Of a DNA stretch of 64,000 nucleotides, positions 45,401-52,910 are shown one piece after another; position 1 is the stretch's first letter, and every line of letters begins with the position of its first letter. The notes below the pieces were generated by a model that was given only the letters and a program-made list of their open reading frames with translations, was not told the origin of the DNA and searched no databases. The DNA is from Paenibacillus aceti (GTDB taxonomy: Bacteria > Bacillota > Bacilli > Paenibacillales > Paenibacillaceae). Made by a program: the position numbers and the translations under genes. The stretch spans positions 3,129,324-3,193,323 of the forward strand of contig NZ_KZ987724.1 of the NCBI RefSeq assembly GCF_003614185.1, read 5' to 3'.

Positions 45401-45946
45401 TGAAATGACTTCAAAATCACCCTTCTCTACGGAGCGGCGCTCTACTGCAACTGATCTTACAAAGTCGGTAATCGGAAAGACTTCGTTTTCAAAATAAACC
45501 GTAGTGTCACAAACTTGTTGGGTAACTCCTTGAAACTGCTTCGTATCGATTGACTTCGCCTTTACTTTATTCTCGATTTCGTTCCAAACAACTAATGACA
45601 TTGCAACTGTAAGAAGCTCCTGTAAATATAGACGATTCTTTGAATGATCTACATTGTCCACCAACTTAGCCAAAGTCGGATATAGCTCACATACCAACGC
45701 TTTGTACTTATCATCTTCGTTGTTATGAGAAAGGATTATTTCGTCGGTCATTCCTTTCTTCGCAGCTAGTGGCAGTAATGTCCTTTCTATAAGATGGTGT
45801 CGCAATTGACTCGAACTAAGCCCAGTTAAAGCTGCAAAGTCCTGTGCCATTGCCGCTATAGCGTTCAAACTTAGCTCGGTAGGCACGGCGGCATCTTCGT
45901 CATCCATGTTCATAGGATACTCCTCGATCCATTCTGGTTCACTCAA
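42452..45946 (-). CDS. FtsK/HerA-superfamily ATPase, candidate DNA or protein transfer motor
   Basis: A protein of 1164 residues. A 440-residue N-terminal domain precedes the Walker A loop GGGAGSGKTAMYD (about 443-455), Walker B RIFFLVDELNS (about 577-587) and a sensor-like segment GFHWLLGGQDPSK (about 617). This layout fits TcpA/FtsK or VirB4/VirD4-type motors. The C-terminal third has a hydrophobic segment (LAASLLGPWGIVFAGLAGY) and a Gln-rich tail. With the polytopic membrane proteins at 16601 and 22251 it could power a conjugation or secretion complex. It starts at TTG 45946, seven bases after GGAGG. Confidence 0.75.
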   Translation of the reverse strand: MSEPEWIEEYPMNMDDEDAAVPTELSLNAIAAMAQDFAALTGLSSSQLRHHLIERTLLPLAAKKGMTDEIILSHNNEDDKYKALVCELYPTLAKLVDNVDHSKNRLYLQELLTVAMSLVVWNEIENKVKAKSIDTKQFQGVTQQVCDTTVYFENEVFPITDFVRSVAVERRSVEKGDFEVISDLLGVLKALNTVGTGNSSVVSERAARPTQDKQTYIRELASKGFFPKDNKTSVAGKTGIHDTLIGLIKLFYSESPVSSLGFKDKVYMVNQSLLESKGANPKGVDIWNAATYTLDEDLMFRVFIKEDDISFTVLIKLPVGVTNFDFSRKSSELDAIPLLFSNMNPSAGTVYSSSLMKQPRVCNLGSTRKVTAAYDCIEMVLSKDLLAFRNANWSLRDYIRACQGEQNDFASFDDLSLGEKIVVGVMLGALKAERFDCTGKYNVSGIVGGGAGSGKTAMYDSLLVQSVALQGVEGNGSVVLIDQKEEWVPIWRKVFNSLGVPFYGFDGEVLNSAELKWVDIKRGERIVENIPFKVNAYIGGILFARVVYQTIQVILKETGCSDIIEFNKGNHNYKGITRLPRIFFLVDELNSLYASIKGDPAIPQSVYKGLILARLTRTSGFHWLLGGQDPSKTLIASDERSNYNYNIFGKMADERYEYFGVTQNQAVQGYEEKHGALDNPNPILSQGVFYAGPKGKTDLVKSLFVSKDERLDAIRDLNSSLSGMQELDKIVRLALAEGYFDAFEVTLGKPNNIVYATLRNLGVISQKEFEYYTERVLSGNNNDASDVLDDALNVYEADSVKKSPTPTNVVEQNRPLEKTSSGTILTERREVPDDHLQLKNARPVYQNHVLQDPYVSPREQNAFSAIYEAQIDPEVNPFEVFKVENRDNLNPFSSMTAFRMMSDMLMKQIKQMVGDLKRIESFEVTGNGLIINDVAFRPTFSQEVLKSMPYAIRVKAEKGNVVELFHFKNIFRFKNLVCLRIDNARLAEGRVRREIGWDQRKSWFKLFDHFRHLSELYIGGELIADEETAKEYDNRGRGGFTLTEKLRNAFGLGVNVVSSSHMERVWDSKPVRVMGSAVGWTLAFKGMTLAASLLGPWGIVFAGLAGYKAYQELRNRQGHKQTQMPKHLKGQMPTQQQRQSQWQWQQQQQTQDPRYRQGTKRTRR

Positions 45947-46102
45947 CTGTATCCCTCCGTTCTTTTAGTTTGCATTGTTTAAAAATTGTTCTTACTTAAT
46001 ATGTTTTTGGTCGACTTTCAGGTGTTGAAGTATCGAGAATTTTCAAGTCCCTAAAAATTTTTATTTGAAGAAATAGTCACTCGCAGTATGTTAAGTGCAA
46101 AA

Positions 46103-46138
46103 AATCAAGACAGCTTGAGGACTTAAGCTGCCTTGATT
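46103..46138 (-). terminator. Intrinsic terminator after the 146-residue gene
   Basis: AATCAAG-x-CAGCTT pairs with AAGCTG-x-CTTGATT (one mismatch) and TTTTTTGC follows on the minus strand. Confidence 0.85.
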
Positions 46139-46145
46139 GTGTATT

Positions 46146-46586
46146 TCAATTTTCACTTTTCTGGAGTTCACCATATTTCATTATTACTTCTTGCTTTCTT
46201 TTGTAATGATCCATACCCCATATATCCCTGCATATAAAACCAAATCGACTTTCAGATGAATACCCAATTGGCTCTAGGAATTCAAGTGCCTTTACAGTTC
46301 CACTATTGATTGACTTACGTTTGACCATATTCATTAAAATGTCAGCGACACTAAGATCAGAAGGTTTGATCTCAGAAAGATCATCATCTCGAAAGGTAAT
46401 TTGCTTTTTGCCTAAAAGTGATATTCTCTCATTCTGATGCCTCCAGTGAAATGTATCAATTATTTCTACATAAGGGTTGAACCAAATTAATAATCCTGTT
46501 CCGTTAGGAAAGAAAGCGATACCTTCTTCCTCCATATGTGTATAAATGATTTCTCCTTGGCTCCAGTAACCCGTAATATTTGCCAC
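46146..46586 (-). CDS. Hypothetical protein
   Basis: A protein of 146 residues with many aromatic residues and no signal peptide or membrane helix; no family is recognised. The GTG at 46586 lies ten bases after GGAGG, while the ATG at 46595 abuts it. The gene precedes the ATPase gene by 560 bp on the other side of a terminator's worth of spacing, so it is probably transcribed alone. Confidence 0.55.
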   Translation of the reverse strand: MANITGYWSQGEIIYTHMEEEGIAFFPNGTGLLIWFNPYVEIIDTFHWRHQNERISLLGKKQITFRDDDLSEIKPSDLSVADILMNMVKRKSINSGTVKALEFLEPIGYSSESRFGFICRDIWGMDHYKRKQEVIMKYGELQKSEN

Positions 46587-46685
46587 AATTCTCATTCCTC
46601 CAAATTACGTCCGGTTATCGTTTTTAATACATTAGCTTGAACGAGGTCGACTTGAAAAGAAAAACCTTAAATAAAAAAAAAAACA

Positions 46686-46709
46686 AAGCCCCACACTTAG
46701 TGTGAAGCC
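46686..46709 (-). terminator. Intrinsic terminator with long T run
   Basis: GCCCCACAC and GTGTGAAGC pair with two G-U wobbles in the minus-strand RNA, followed by TTTGTTTTTTTTTT. It serves the gene ending at 46833. Confidence 0.85.
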
Positions 46710-46832
46710 TTGCCAGTGATGTAGAAGGGAGTCACCCACGAATTCCTCGATACATTCTGCAGATCTTTATTAACGTTACCCACTTTCGAAGGATGGTAAA
46801 AAGCCATCGAAAATACCTATAATATTAGACAT

Positions 46833-47243
46833 TCACCCTAATCCTACTCTTGCTTCTTCAATCCGCTTATCGTAACAGTCATCGCATAATGTTGTCCAGT
46901 AATGCACTCTCCGCTGAATGCTACTCTCAATACCACATCCCTCGCATATCTTTACCGAAATCTCTTGATACTTAACTATCAGTTCATTGACTTCGGGAAG
47001 TGCATCGTGAATATAAACTCTCAACTCTCCGAATTTTTGTTTGATTTGCCCAACAGTTAGTTTGATCTTGATTCCATTATTTTTATAGACTTCTTCTATT
47101 TCAGTGAACATGTCCCAGAGGATTTGATACCAGCCGTCCCCACATTCAAAAGTATATTGTGTCCAAGGACTCATGGTGTCAGATTTGTCTGGTATCGACC
47201 AAGGGAAGCGAGTGAACAACTTTTCTTTTAGCTCGAGCTTCAT
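46833..47243 (-). CDS. Small protein with C-terminal CxxC zinc site
   Basis: A protein of 136 residues. The N-terminal two thirds (FTRFPWSIP, QIKQKFGELRVYIHDALPEV) are of a type common in phages and mobile elements. The C-terminus has two Cys pairs, CEGCG and CDDC, spaced as in a zinc ribbon. It is related to the shorter 35055-35369 product, which lacks the Cys pairs. The function is unknown. Start ATG at 47243 follows AAGGACGGTGA. It is the last accessory gene before the core chromosome. Confidence 0.7.
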   Translation of the reverse strand: MKLELKEKLFTRFPWSIPDKSDTMSPWTQYTFECGDGWYQILWDMFTEIEEVYKNNGIKIKLTVGQIKQKFGELRVYIHDALPEVNELIVKYQEISVKICEGCGIESSIQRRVHYWTTLCDDCYDKRIEEARVGLG

Positions 47244-47527
47244 TGGAAATCACCGTCCTTCTGATGTTCTCTTAAACGCGTTAGTTCAGTTTCAACATAA
47301 GGTCGCATTTCGTGGTCGACCAACCCCCACGCCATAAAATATAAGTATTGTAAAGTTGTTGTGTATTCTAGCGTACTTGTTTAAATCGTACAAGTGTATC
47401 CAAATCCGAATTTCAAATTCTCTACAAAATAAAACACAGCTTATGGATTTCTCCTTTAGCTTTTTAAATGTGCTAACATTTTGTCCTTCAGATGAAACCC
47501 AAGTATATAAGGTCGAATACCACGAAA
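47244..47527. other. Gene-free junction between the accessory block and the core
   Basis: About 280 bp without a credible gene (an 85-residue minus frame here has no ribosome site and poor composition). It contains an imperfect inverted repeat, TACTTGT near 47370 and ACAAGTG near 47387. Composition changes across it. The right end of the element probably lies here, but no attachment duplication can be identified without the left end. Confidence 0.4.
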
Positions 47528-47552
47528 AAGGTGCTAAAAATTTTAGCACCTT
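47528..47552 (-). terminator. Intrinsic terminator of maf
   Basis: AAGGTGCTAAAA and TTTTAGCACCTT form a 12-bp perfect stem with a T-rich tail on the minus strand, 15 bp past the maf stop. Confidence 0.85.
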
Positions 47553-47566
47553 CCGTTAGAAAAACT

Positions 47567-48361
47567 CTATTTTTCTTGAAATGGACTAATACCAAATTTC
47601 AGGAGCATTTGGTACAACAGGTTTAAGGGTAGCCCCATTATACTGAAAAAATCACCCTCAATTTTTTCAATAAAAACAGCGCCCAACCCCTGTGCCCCGT
47701 AACTTCCTGCCTTATCGAGTGGCTCACCAGTTTTTACATAAGCTTCGATTTCCGCGTCACTCATAGGTCTAAACGTTACTTTACTGACAGTATGTCCCAC
47801 AATTACCTCTGGCTGTCCGCTTGGCGACTGAGATAATACACGATACTGACCAATGTCTCCAAGGTGCATTGTGGTGTCGTAGTCCCCAGCTTTGTCGAGC
47901 CCTTCGCCACTGGCCGCGTAAGCTTCAATTTCCTGCTCCGTCAGCTCCTTCATCGTGACGATCGTCGAGCGGTAGTCTACAAGACTCTCACCCGTCCGAC
48001 TATCTATGCAAGCGACTCCCGTATACACGGTGTGGCTTCTGCCTTGAAGTGAGCGCAGCATGGATGCCGCTTCCTGCCTATTCTCCGGCTTACCTAGCAC
48101 AATCTCATCTCTGACAACCACCGTATCGCTGCCGACGATAATTCCGGCAGAATCCTCATGGAATTGTCCGGAATGATATACCGCCTCGGCTTTCCGTCTG
48201 GCAAGCTCCTGTACAATTTGCACTGGTGTCCACGTCTTTGGTGTGCTCTCATCAGCATGGCTTGGAACAATGTCGAATGGAATTCCCAGGGAAGCTATCA
48301 ATTCACGGCGACGCGGTGAGGTCGATGCCAATATGATATGGCGTGGTGCGTTGGATTCCAA
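47567..48361 (-). CDS. maf: Maf-family nucleotide pyrophosphatase with a 60-residue internal repeat
   Basis: Maf/YhdE proteins hydrolyse non-canonical or dTTP/UTP nucleotides to monophosphates. HIILASTSPRRRELIASLG is the family start, with SDTVVV and LGKP following. The end LDKAGSYGAQGLGAVFIEKI is also canonical. The protein has 264 residues against about 190-200 usual. The excess is a 60-residue insertion: EIEAYAASGEGLDKAGDY (about 145-161) is repeated as EIEAYVKTGEPLDKAGSY (about 205-221). The first copy replaces GxQG by DTTMHLGD, so only the second looks functional. Start TTG 48361, ten bases after AAGGAG; the frame is open to 48430. Confidence 0.9.
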   Translation of the reverse strand: MESNAPRHIILASTSPRRRELIASLGIPFDIVPSHADESTPKTWTPVQIVQELARRKAEAVYHSGQFHEDSAGIIVGSDTVVVRDEIVLGKPENRQEAASMLRSLQGRSHTVYTGVACIDSRTGESLVDYRSTIVTMKELTEQEIEAYAASGEGLDKAGDYDTTMHLGDIGQYRVLSQSPSGQPEVIVGHTVSKVTFRPMSDAEIEAYVKTGEPLDKAGSYGAQGLGAVFIEKIEGDFFSIMGLPLNLLYQMLLKFGISPFQEK

Positions 48362-48513
48362 GACCGGGTCTCTCCTTCTGGCAATAATATAGTAGTAAAT
48401 GTCGAAAAAATCAAATGATGACGACAGCAATATACTAATCTGTTGTCAACCTCGCCATTTTTTGACACTTCATTATTATAAGGTTATTTCACCCGCAATA
48501 CAAACACAAAAAA

Positions 48514-48548
48514 GGCAGGGGGAACTATTTCCAGTTCCGGCTCCTGCC
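48514..48548 (-). terminator. Intrinsic terminator after the SPOR-domain gene
   Basis: GGCAGG-x-GGAAC pairs with GTTCC-x-CCTGCC and six Ts follow on the minus strand, 35 bp past the stop at 48583. Confidence 0.85.
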
Positions 48549-48582
48549 CGTTTGATCGTTATTCCTTCACTTCACTGCTATT

Positions 48583-49857
48583 TTACCCTTGAAGCAGCTT
48601 CTGCTCCGTCAGAATGAAACGCATCAGCTCATTTTGCACTTCCCATAAGAGAGATTTGGAGGGCTTCTTGTTGTATTCAGACAAGGCTTCAATCGCACTA
48701 TTCATCGCCTTCTCCATTTCGCCCGTCTCGGTTTCCATCCCCTGGGCGATCTTGCCCCGGATCGCGGCGGCACTCTCTGTCCATAGCTGGTGCTTCTGAC
48801 TTAATTCCGCGATCTCGTCAGCGCTCTGAGGTCCTGGCTCCACCTCGCTTAATTTTGTAGCCGAGAATGTACTAAGCATGTCTACCAATTCTGCGCTCTG
48901 GGCCATATATTGCTCAAGTGGCTTGATATCCCCCGCATACTCCAACGCCGCTGAAGCGGGCAGAGAAATCTCATGCAGGATCAGATGAACCCCTGCTGAC
49001 TTAAGCTGGCTGCTGAGCAGCTTGGCCTGTTCGCGGTCGACAGAGACCCCTGCGTAGACCCGCTTGGTATCCACCGTATCTCTAGCCGCTGCGACTCCCG
49101 ACGACTGGAGCTCCTGCTGGGCAAGCTCGACGCCTTGGGACGTACTGAACACCCCATATTGGAGGAAATGATAGGTCCCCGAGGGCAGTGCAATGTTCAC
49201 CAGTTCCTTCTGACTAGCGGCCCCCTGCTCTTCCTCACTGATCTGTCCCATGACGGGAATATCGGTGGATTGACTAGCTGCTGATTGCTTCGGTACGTTA
49301 ATCCCGGGGATCGGCAATGTAATCTCTTGATTAAAAATAGAGAGCACCACAAAGCCGAATAGTGCACCGGTCACAATCGCGCCGGTTACGGAACCGACCA
49401 TCTTCCACCAGGGGTTTCTAGGCGGACGGTCCGTATACGAAGGAATCACAACGCCACCGGCTCCTGTGTATTCCGAAAATGGATCACCGTAATCCAGCGC
49501 CGTCTCTACCGTACGATAAGTATCCTTTGTACGATCATAACCGTCATCCTCCGTTGCCGGATCGGTCGCTTCCGCTTCTACTATTTTCAATTGTTCTGGT
49601 GGTCCTGGTAGGACGTGATCTGCAGAATAGTCATAGTCTGCTTCTCCATGGCTGGGCCATCGGGGGTAGGATTCACTTGCGTCCCCTTGCTGATTATCGC
49701 TTGTTACTGAGGTATGCACATCCTGCTGCTTGTCCACATGGAAGGATCTCCATTCATAATCAGAGTCATAGCCAGCAGTCTTGATTATGGGCTGCTCCGC
49801 AGCGCCTATTTCCTTACCCTGCTTATCAAACCGGAAGGTCATCTTCGCCTTGTTCAC
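48583..49857 (-). CDS. SPOR-domain membrane protein
   Basis: A protein of 424 residues with a long cytoplasmic N-terminus rich in acidic residues, one membrane helix (VTGAIVTGALFGFVVLSIF, about 165), and an external SPOR-like domain (about 235-320; TYHFLQYGVFSTSQGVELA and VYAGVSVDREQAKLL). SPOR domains bind denuded peptidoglycan. Its position between murC and maf is normal for Paenibacillus-type chromosomes. A ribosome site AAGGAG precedes GTG 49857 by ten bases; ATG 49842 is an alternative. Confidence 0.8.
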   Translation of the reverse strand: MNKAKMTFRFDKQGKEIGAAEQPIIKTAGYDSDYEWRSFHVDKQQDVHTSVTSDNQQGDASESYPRWPSHGEADYDYSADHVLPGPPEQLKIVEAEATDPATEDDGYDRTKDTYRTVETALDYGDPFSEYTGAGGVVIPSYTDRPPRNPWWKMVGSVTGAIVTGALFGFVVLSIFNQEITLPIPGINVPKQSAASQSTDIPVMGQISEEEQGAASQKELVNIALPSGTYHFLQYGVFSTSQGVELAQQELQSSGVAAARDTVDTKRVYAGVSVDREQAKLLSSQLKSAGVHLILHEISLPASAALEYAGDIKPLEQYMAQSAELVDMLSTFSATKLSEVEPGPQSADEIAELSQKHQLWTESAAAIRGKIAQGMETETGEMEKAMNSAIEALSEYNKKPSKSLLWEVQNELMRFILTEQKLLQG

Positions 49858-50013
49858 GATCCGCACGCTCCTTGTCCATTCTCCTAACATACCTTATGTC
49901 TGGAAAGAGAAATATATGCTCTTCAAATGGAAAGAACCTTCATCTCCACAAATTCATAGAGATAAAGGTTCTGTATTACATCCAGGCATCTGCGGTCGTA
50001 AACCGTGCTTATA

Positions 50014-51399
50014 TTACTGGGAGATTCGCTTCGCCAGCTCGTCTCCAACTCTCCATATGTCACCAGCGCCCATCGTCAGTACAAGGTCTCCGGATTCAAG
50101 CCGATTCTCAAGATCAGCGATGACATCCTGCTTGGTCGGCAGATATCTCGCTCCGGCATTACTATTCTCCTTGATCAATTCAACCAGCTTCGAGGAGTTT
50201 ATGCCTTCGATTTGCTTCTCCCCGGCAGGGGAATAGATATCGGTGATAATGACCTCATCGGCCCCGCCAAACGCTCTACTGAAGGCATCCAGCAGGAAGA
50301 AGGTTCTCGTATAGCGCTGTGGTTGGAACACAGCGATGATTCTTTTACCTGTAGCTTTAGAGGCAGCAATCGTCGCTTCAATCTCTGTAGGATGGTGAGC
50401 ATAATCATCGATAATCAGAATGCCCCGACTCTCGCCAAGCACCTGGAACCGCCGTTTGGCTCCATGGAATTGCTTGATCGCTGCAGCGATCTCCGCAAAC
50501 GGAATGTCCGCTTCCAGACAGACGATCACAGCTGCCATGGAATTATAGACATTATGCTTGCCAGGAACTGATAACTCTATCGTTCCCAGCTTCTCATCGC
50601 CACGCTTCATGGTATAAGATACATGGCGATCCCCCAGTTCTATATCCTCAGCGGTATAATCGCAGACGGAATCAATCCCGTATGTGACGATATTGCAATT
50701 CAGCTTAGGCAGCAATTCGCCCAGAATATGATCATCACCGCATACGATAGCAGCTCCATCAGGCTTAATTTGATTCAGGAACTGCACATAGGCGTCCTTC
50801 AGCCGTCCGAAATCCCCGCCGTAATTCTCAAGATGATCCGCCTCGATATTCGTCACGATCCCCAGCGCCGGATGGTATTGGAGAAATGAGCCATCGCTCT
50901 CGTCCGCCTCGGCGACGACATACTTGCCTTTTCCTGCCTTGGCGTTCGTGCCCATGTCCATAATTTCCCCGCCGATAATATAAGTCGGATCAATTCCACA
51001 CTGTTCCATAACTAACGCGATCATCGAAGAGGTCGTCGTCTTACCATGCGCTCCAGCAACAGCGACCCCAGTCCGTTCATTCAGCAGACGCGCCAGCATC
51101 TGCGAACGATGCAGAACCGGAATTCCCCGCTCCTGTGCTTCAACCCGTTCTACATTATCCTTCGGAAGAGCTGTCGAATATACGACCAGATCGGCACCGT
51201 CGATTTGCTCAGCCGTATGGCCGATATAGATTTTGGCCCCTTTCGCCTTCAGCTTCTCGATCAATTCCTGGGAAGCTACATCCGAGCCAGTCACCGTGTA
51301 GCCCATCTCCAGCATTACACGTGCGATGGCGCTCATTCCGTAACCGCCGATCCCAATAAAATGTACATGTTGTTCTCTAGTATTTAACAATATGGTCAC
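50014..51399 (-). CDS. murC: UDP-N-acetylmuramate--L-alanine ligase
   Basis: MurC adds L-alanine to UDP-MurNAc in the cytoplasmic phase of peptidoglycan synthesis. The protein has 461 residues, the normal length. It shows the Rossmann start HFIGIGGYGMSAIA, the ATP loop AGAHGKTTTSSMI, VVAEADESDGSFL and the C-terminal DDYAHHPTEI. The GTG start at 51399 overlaps the folC stop by four bases (GTGA), so the two are translationally coupled. Confidence 0.97.
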   Translation of the reverse strand: MTILLNTREQHVHFIGIGGYGMSAIARVMLEMGYTVTGSDVASQELIEKLKAKGAKIYIGHTAEQIDGADLVVYSTALPKDNVERVEAQERGIPVLHRSQMLARLLNERTGVAVAGAHGKTTTSSMIALVMEQCGIDPTYIIGGEIMDMGTNAKAGKGKYVVAEADESDGSFLQYHPALGIVTNIEADHLENYGGDFGRLKDAYVQFLNQIKPDGAAIVCGDDHILGELLPKLNCNIVTYGIDSVCDYTAEDIELGDRHVSYTMKRGDEKLGTIELSVPGKHNVYNSMAAVIVCLEADIPFAEIAAAIKQFHGAKRRFQVLGESRGILIIDDYAHHPTEIEATIAASKATGKRIIAVFQPQRYTRTFFLLDAFSRAFGGADEVIITDIYSPAGEKQIEGINSSKLVELIKENSNAGARYLPTKQDVIADLENRLESGDLVLTMGAGDIWRVGDELAKRISQ

Positions 51400-52772
51400 C
51401 AGCCTTTTTCAGAATCGGTGTGATGTAAAAGGGTCGCGCGCACGTCAGAAATCATATACAACGTACCAGTAACCACTCCTAGATCCTCCCGTTCCGTCCG
51501 CGACATCAATAGCTCCAGAGCCTTTTTCCAGTCGCGTTCTACGATAATTTCCAAGTTTTCTTTTGCTCTTGCTGCTTTAAGTTGCTCCACAATATTGTAG
51601 AGCGCCTCCACATCCATTTTCCTGCGAAAATCAGGCTCGGTCAAAATAAGCGTATCCACTATTGGTAATATATGCTCCAAGTAGCCGCGATGATGCTTAT
51701 TTGCCAGCATCCCCATCATCAAATTCAATTTGCGATATTTATAGATTTCCGGAATGCTCCTGGCGAGCGTCGCTGCTCCTTCAGGATTATGCGCTCCATC
51801 CAGAACGACCCGCGGCTCGCGGCTGACCTGCTCCAATCTTCCCGCCCAGGCCGTGCTGCGGAAGCCAGACAGAACGGCCTCATCCTCAAGCACAAAAGCC
51901 ATATATTGACGAAGGACCTCAAGCACCATCATAACCCCGGCGGCATTCTTGCACTGATGCTCACCCAATAGGGAAATATTCAGCTTAAGCTCCCGGTATG
52001 GTCCGCGGAAGTTCATAGCCTGCTCGTGATCATTACCTTCAAGACGCTCGTAAGAGAACTGTTCCCCGAGCAAATACAAGGTTGAATGCTTGGCCTGGGC
52101 TGTCCTGCGCAGAACCTCGATCGCCTCCGGCTGCTCAACACAGCTCACGACCGGAACGCCAGGCTTGATAATCCCCGCCTTCTCCGTAGCGATTTGCTCA
52201 ATCGTATCCCCCAGAACATCTGTATGATCCATGCCGATATTCGTAATCAGCGAGACGATAGGCGTAACAATATTTGTTACATCCATCCTTCCCCCGAGAC
52301 CTGTCTCCCATACCACAACATCAGGATAACATTCTTCTGCAAAATATAAAATCGCCAGCGCCGTGCTAACCTCAAACATCGTGGGTGAGCCTAGCTCAGA
52401 GGCTGCGATTTCCTCGATCAAAGGGAGGAGACGGTTCGATAGCGATACCAGCGTATTCTCTGGAATATCTTGGCCATTATACTGGAATCGGTTCGTAAAC
52501 TTAGTGATGTAAGGAGACGTAAAGGTTCCCACATCAAAGCCACTCTTCATCAGTGTCGATGTCAGAAAAGCGCAGGAGGAACCCTTGCCATTCGTTCCTG
52601 CCACATGGATAAACTTCAGCTTGCGATGCGGATTCCCAAGCCCCTCCATCAATCGTTCAATCCGTTCCAGTCCCGGCCGTATACCGAACGGGATCAGCCC
52701 ATTGATCCATTCTACCGCCTCGTTATAATCTTGCAGCGTTGTCTTGCTATCTTCCCCAGTACGAGCCCACAT
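51396..52772 (-). CDS. folC: Folylpolyglutamate synthase / dihydrofolate synthase
   Basis: FolC adds glutamates to folates (and can act on dihydropteroate). The 458-residue protein has the ATP loop HVAGTNGKGSSCAFL, SPYITKFTNRF, the TVWETGLGGRMD-like WETGLGGRMDVTN segment, and GAHNPEGA in the C-terminal domain. The ATG at 52772 follows GAAGGTG by six bases; a GTG at 52781 overlaps the ribosome site. It is coupled to murC downstream and lies after valS, a standard order. Confidence 0.96.
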   Translation of the reverse strand: MWARTGEDSKTTLQDYNEAVEWINGLIPFGIRPGLERIERLMEGLGNPHRKLKFIHVAGTNGKGSSCAFLTSTLMKSGFDVGTFTSPYITKFTNRFQYNGQDIPENTLVSLSNRLLPLIEEIAASELGSPTMFEVSTALAILYFAEECYPDVVVWETGLGGRMDVTNIVTPIVSLITNIGMDHTDVLGDTIEQIATEKAGIIKPGVPVVSCVEQPEAIEVLRRTAQAKHSTLYLLGEQFSYERLEGNDHEQAMNFRGPYRELKLNISLLGEHQCKNAAGVMMVLEVLRQYMAFVLEDEAVLSGFRSTAWAGRLEQVSREPRVVLDGAHNPEGAATLARSIPEIYKYRKLNLMMGMLANKHHRGYLEHILPIVDTLILTEPDFRRKMDVEALYNIVEQLKAARAKENLEIIVERDWKKALELLMSRTEREDLGVVTGTLYMISDVRATLLHHTDSEKGW

Positions 52773-52798
52773 GAAATTCACCTTCGTCTATTAGTCGT

Positions 52799-52810
52799 GT
52801 TCAAAAAGTC
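52799..52810. repeat. GTTCAAAAAGTC repeat, copy 1
   Basis: A short intergenic match to the longer repeats at 55998 and 57533, in the valS-folC gap. Confidence 0.4.
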
Positions 52811-52841
52811 GAAGCCTTATCAAAATATTCCTGCCCAGCGC

Positions 52842-52884
52842 AGAGCAATCGGACTGTTACCATTGATAACAATCCGATTGCTCC
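52842..52884 (-). terminator. Long hairpin between valS and folC
   Basis: AGAGCAATCGGA and TCCGATTGCTC form a strong stem with further GTTA/TAAC pairing inside. It has no T run on either strand, so it may be a weak terminator, an RNA-stability element or a remnant of a repeat. Confidence 0.4.
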
Positions 52885-52910
52885 CTGACTTGGACGTAGA
52901 AGCTAGGGTA

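Noticed and set aside
47292-47549. 85-residue minus-strand frame at the element-core junction
   Set aside because: Overlaps the maf terminator, has no Shine-Dalgarno and reads like translated AT-rich spacer.
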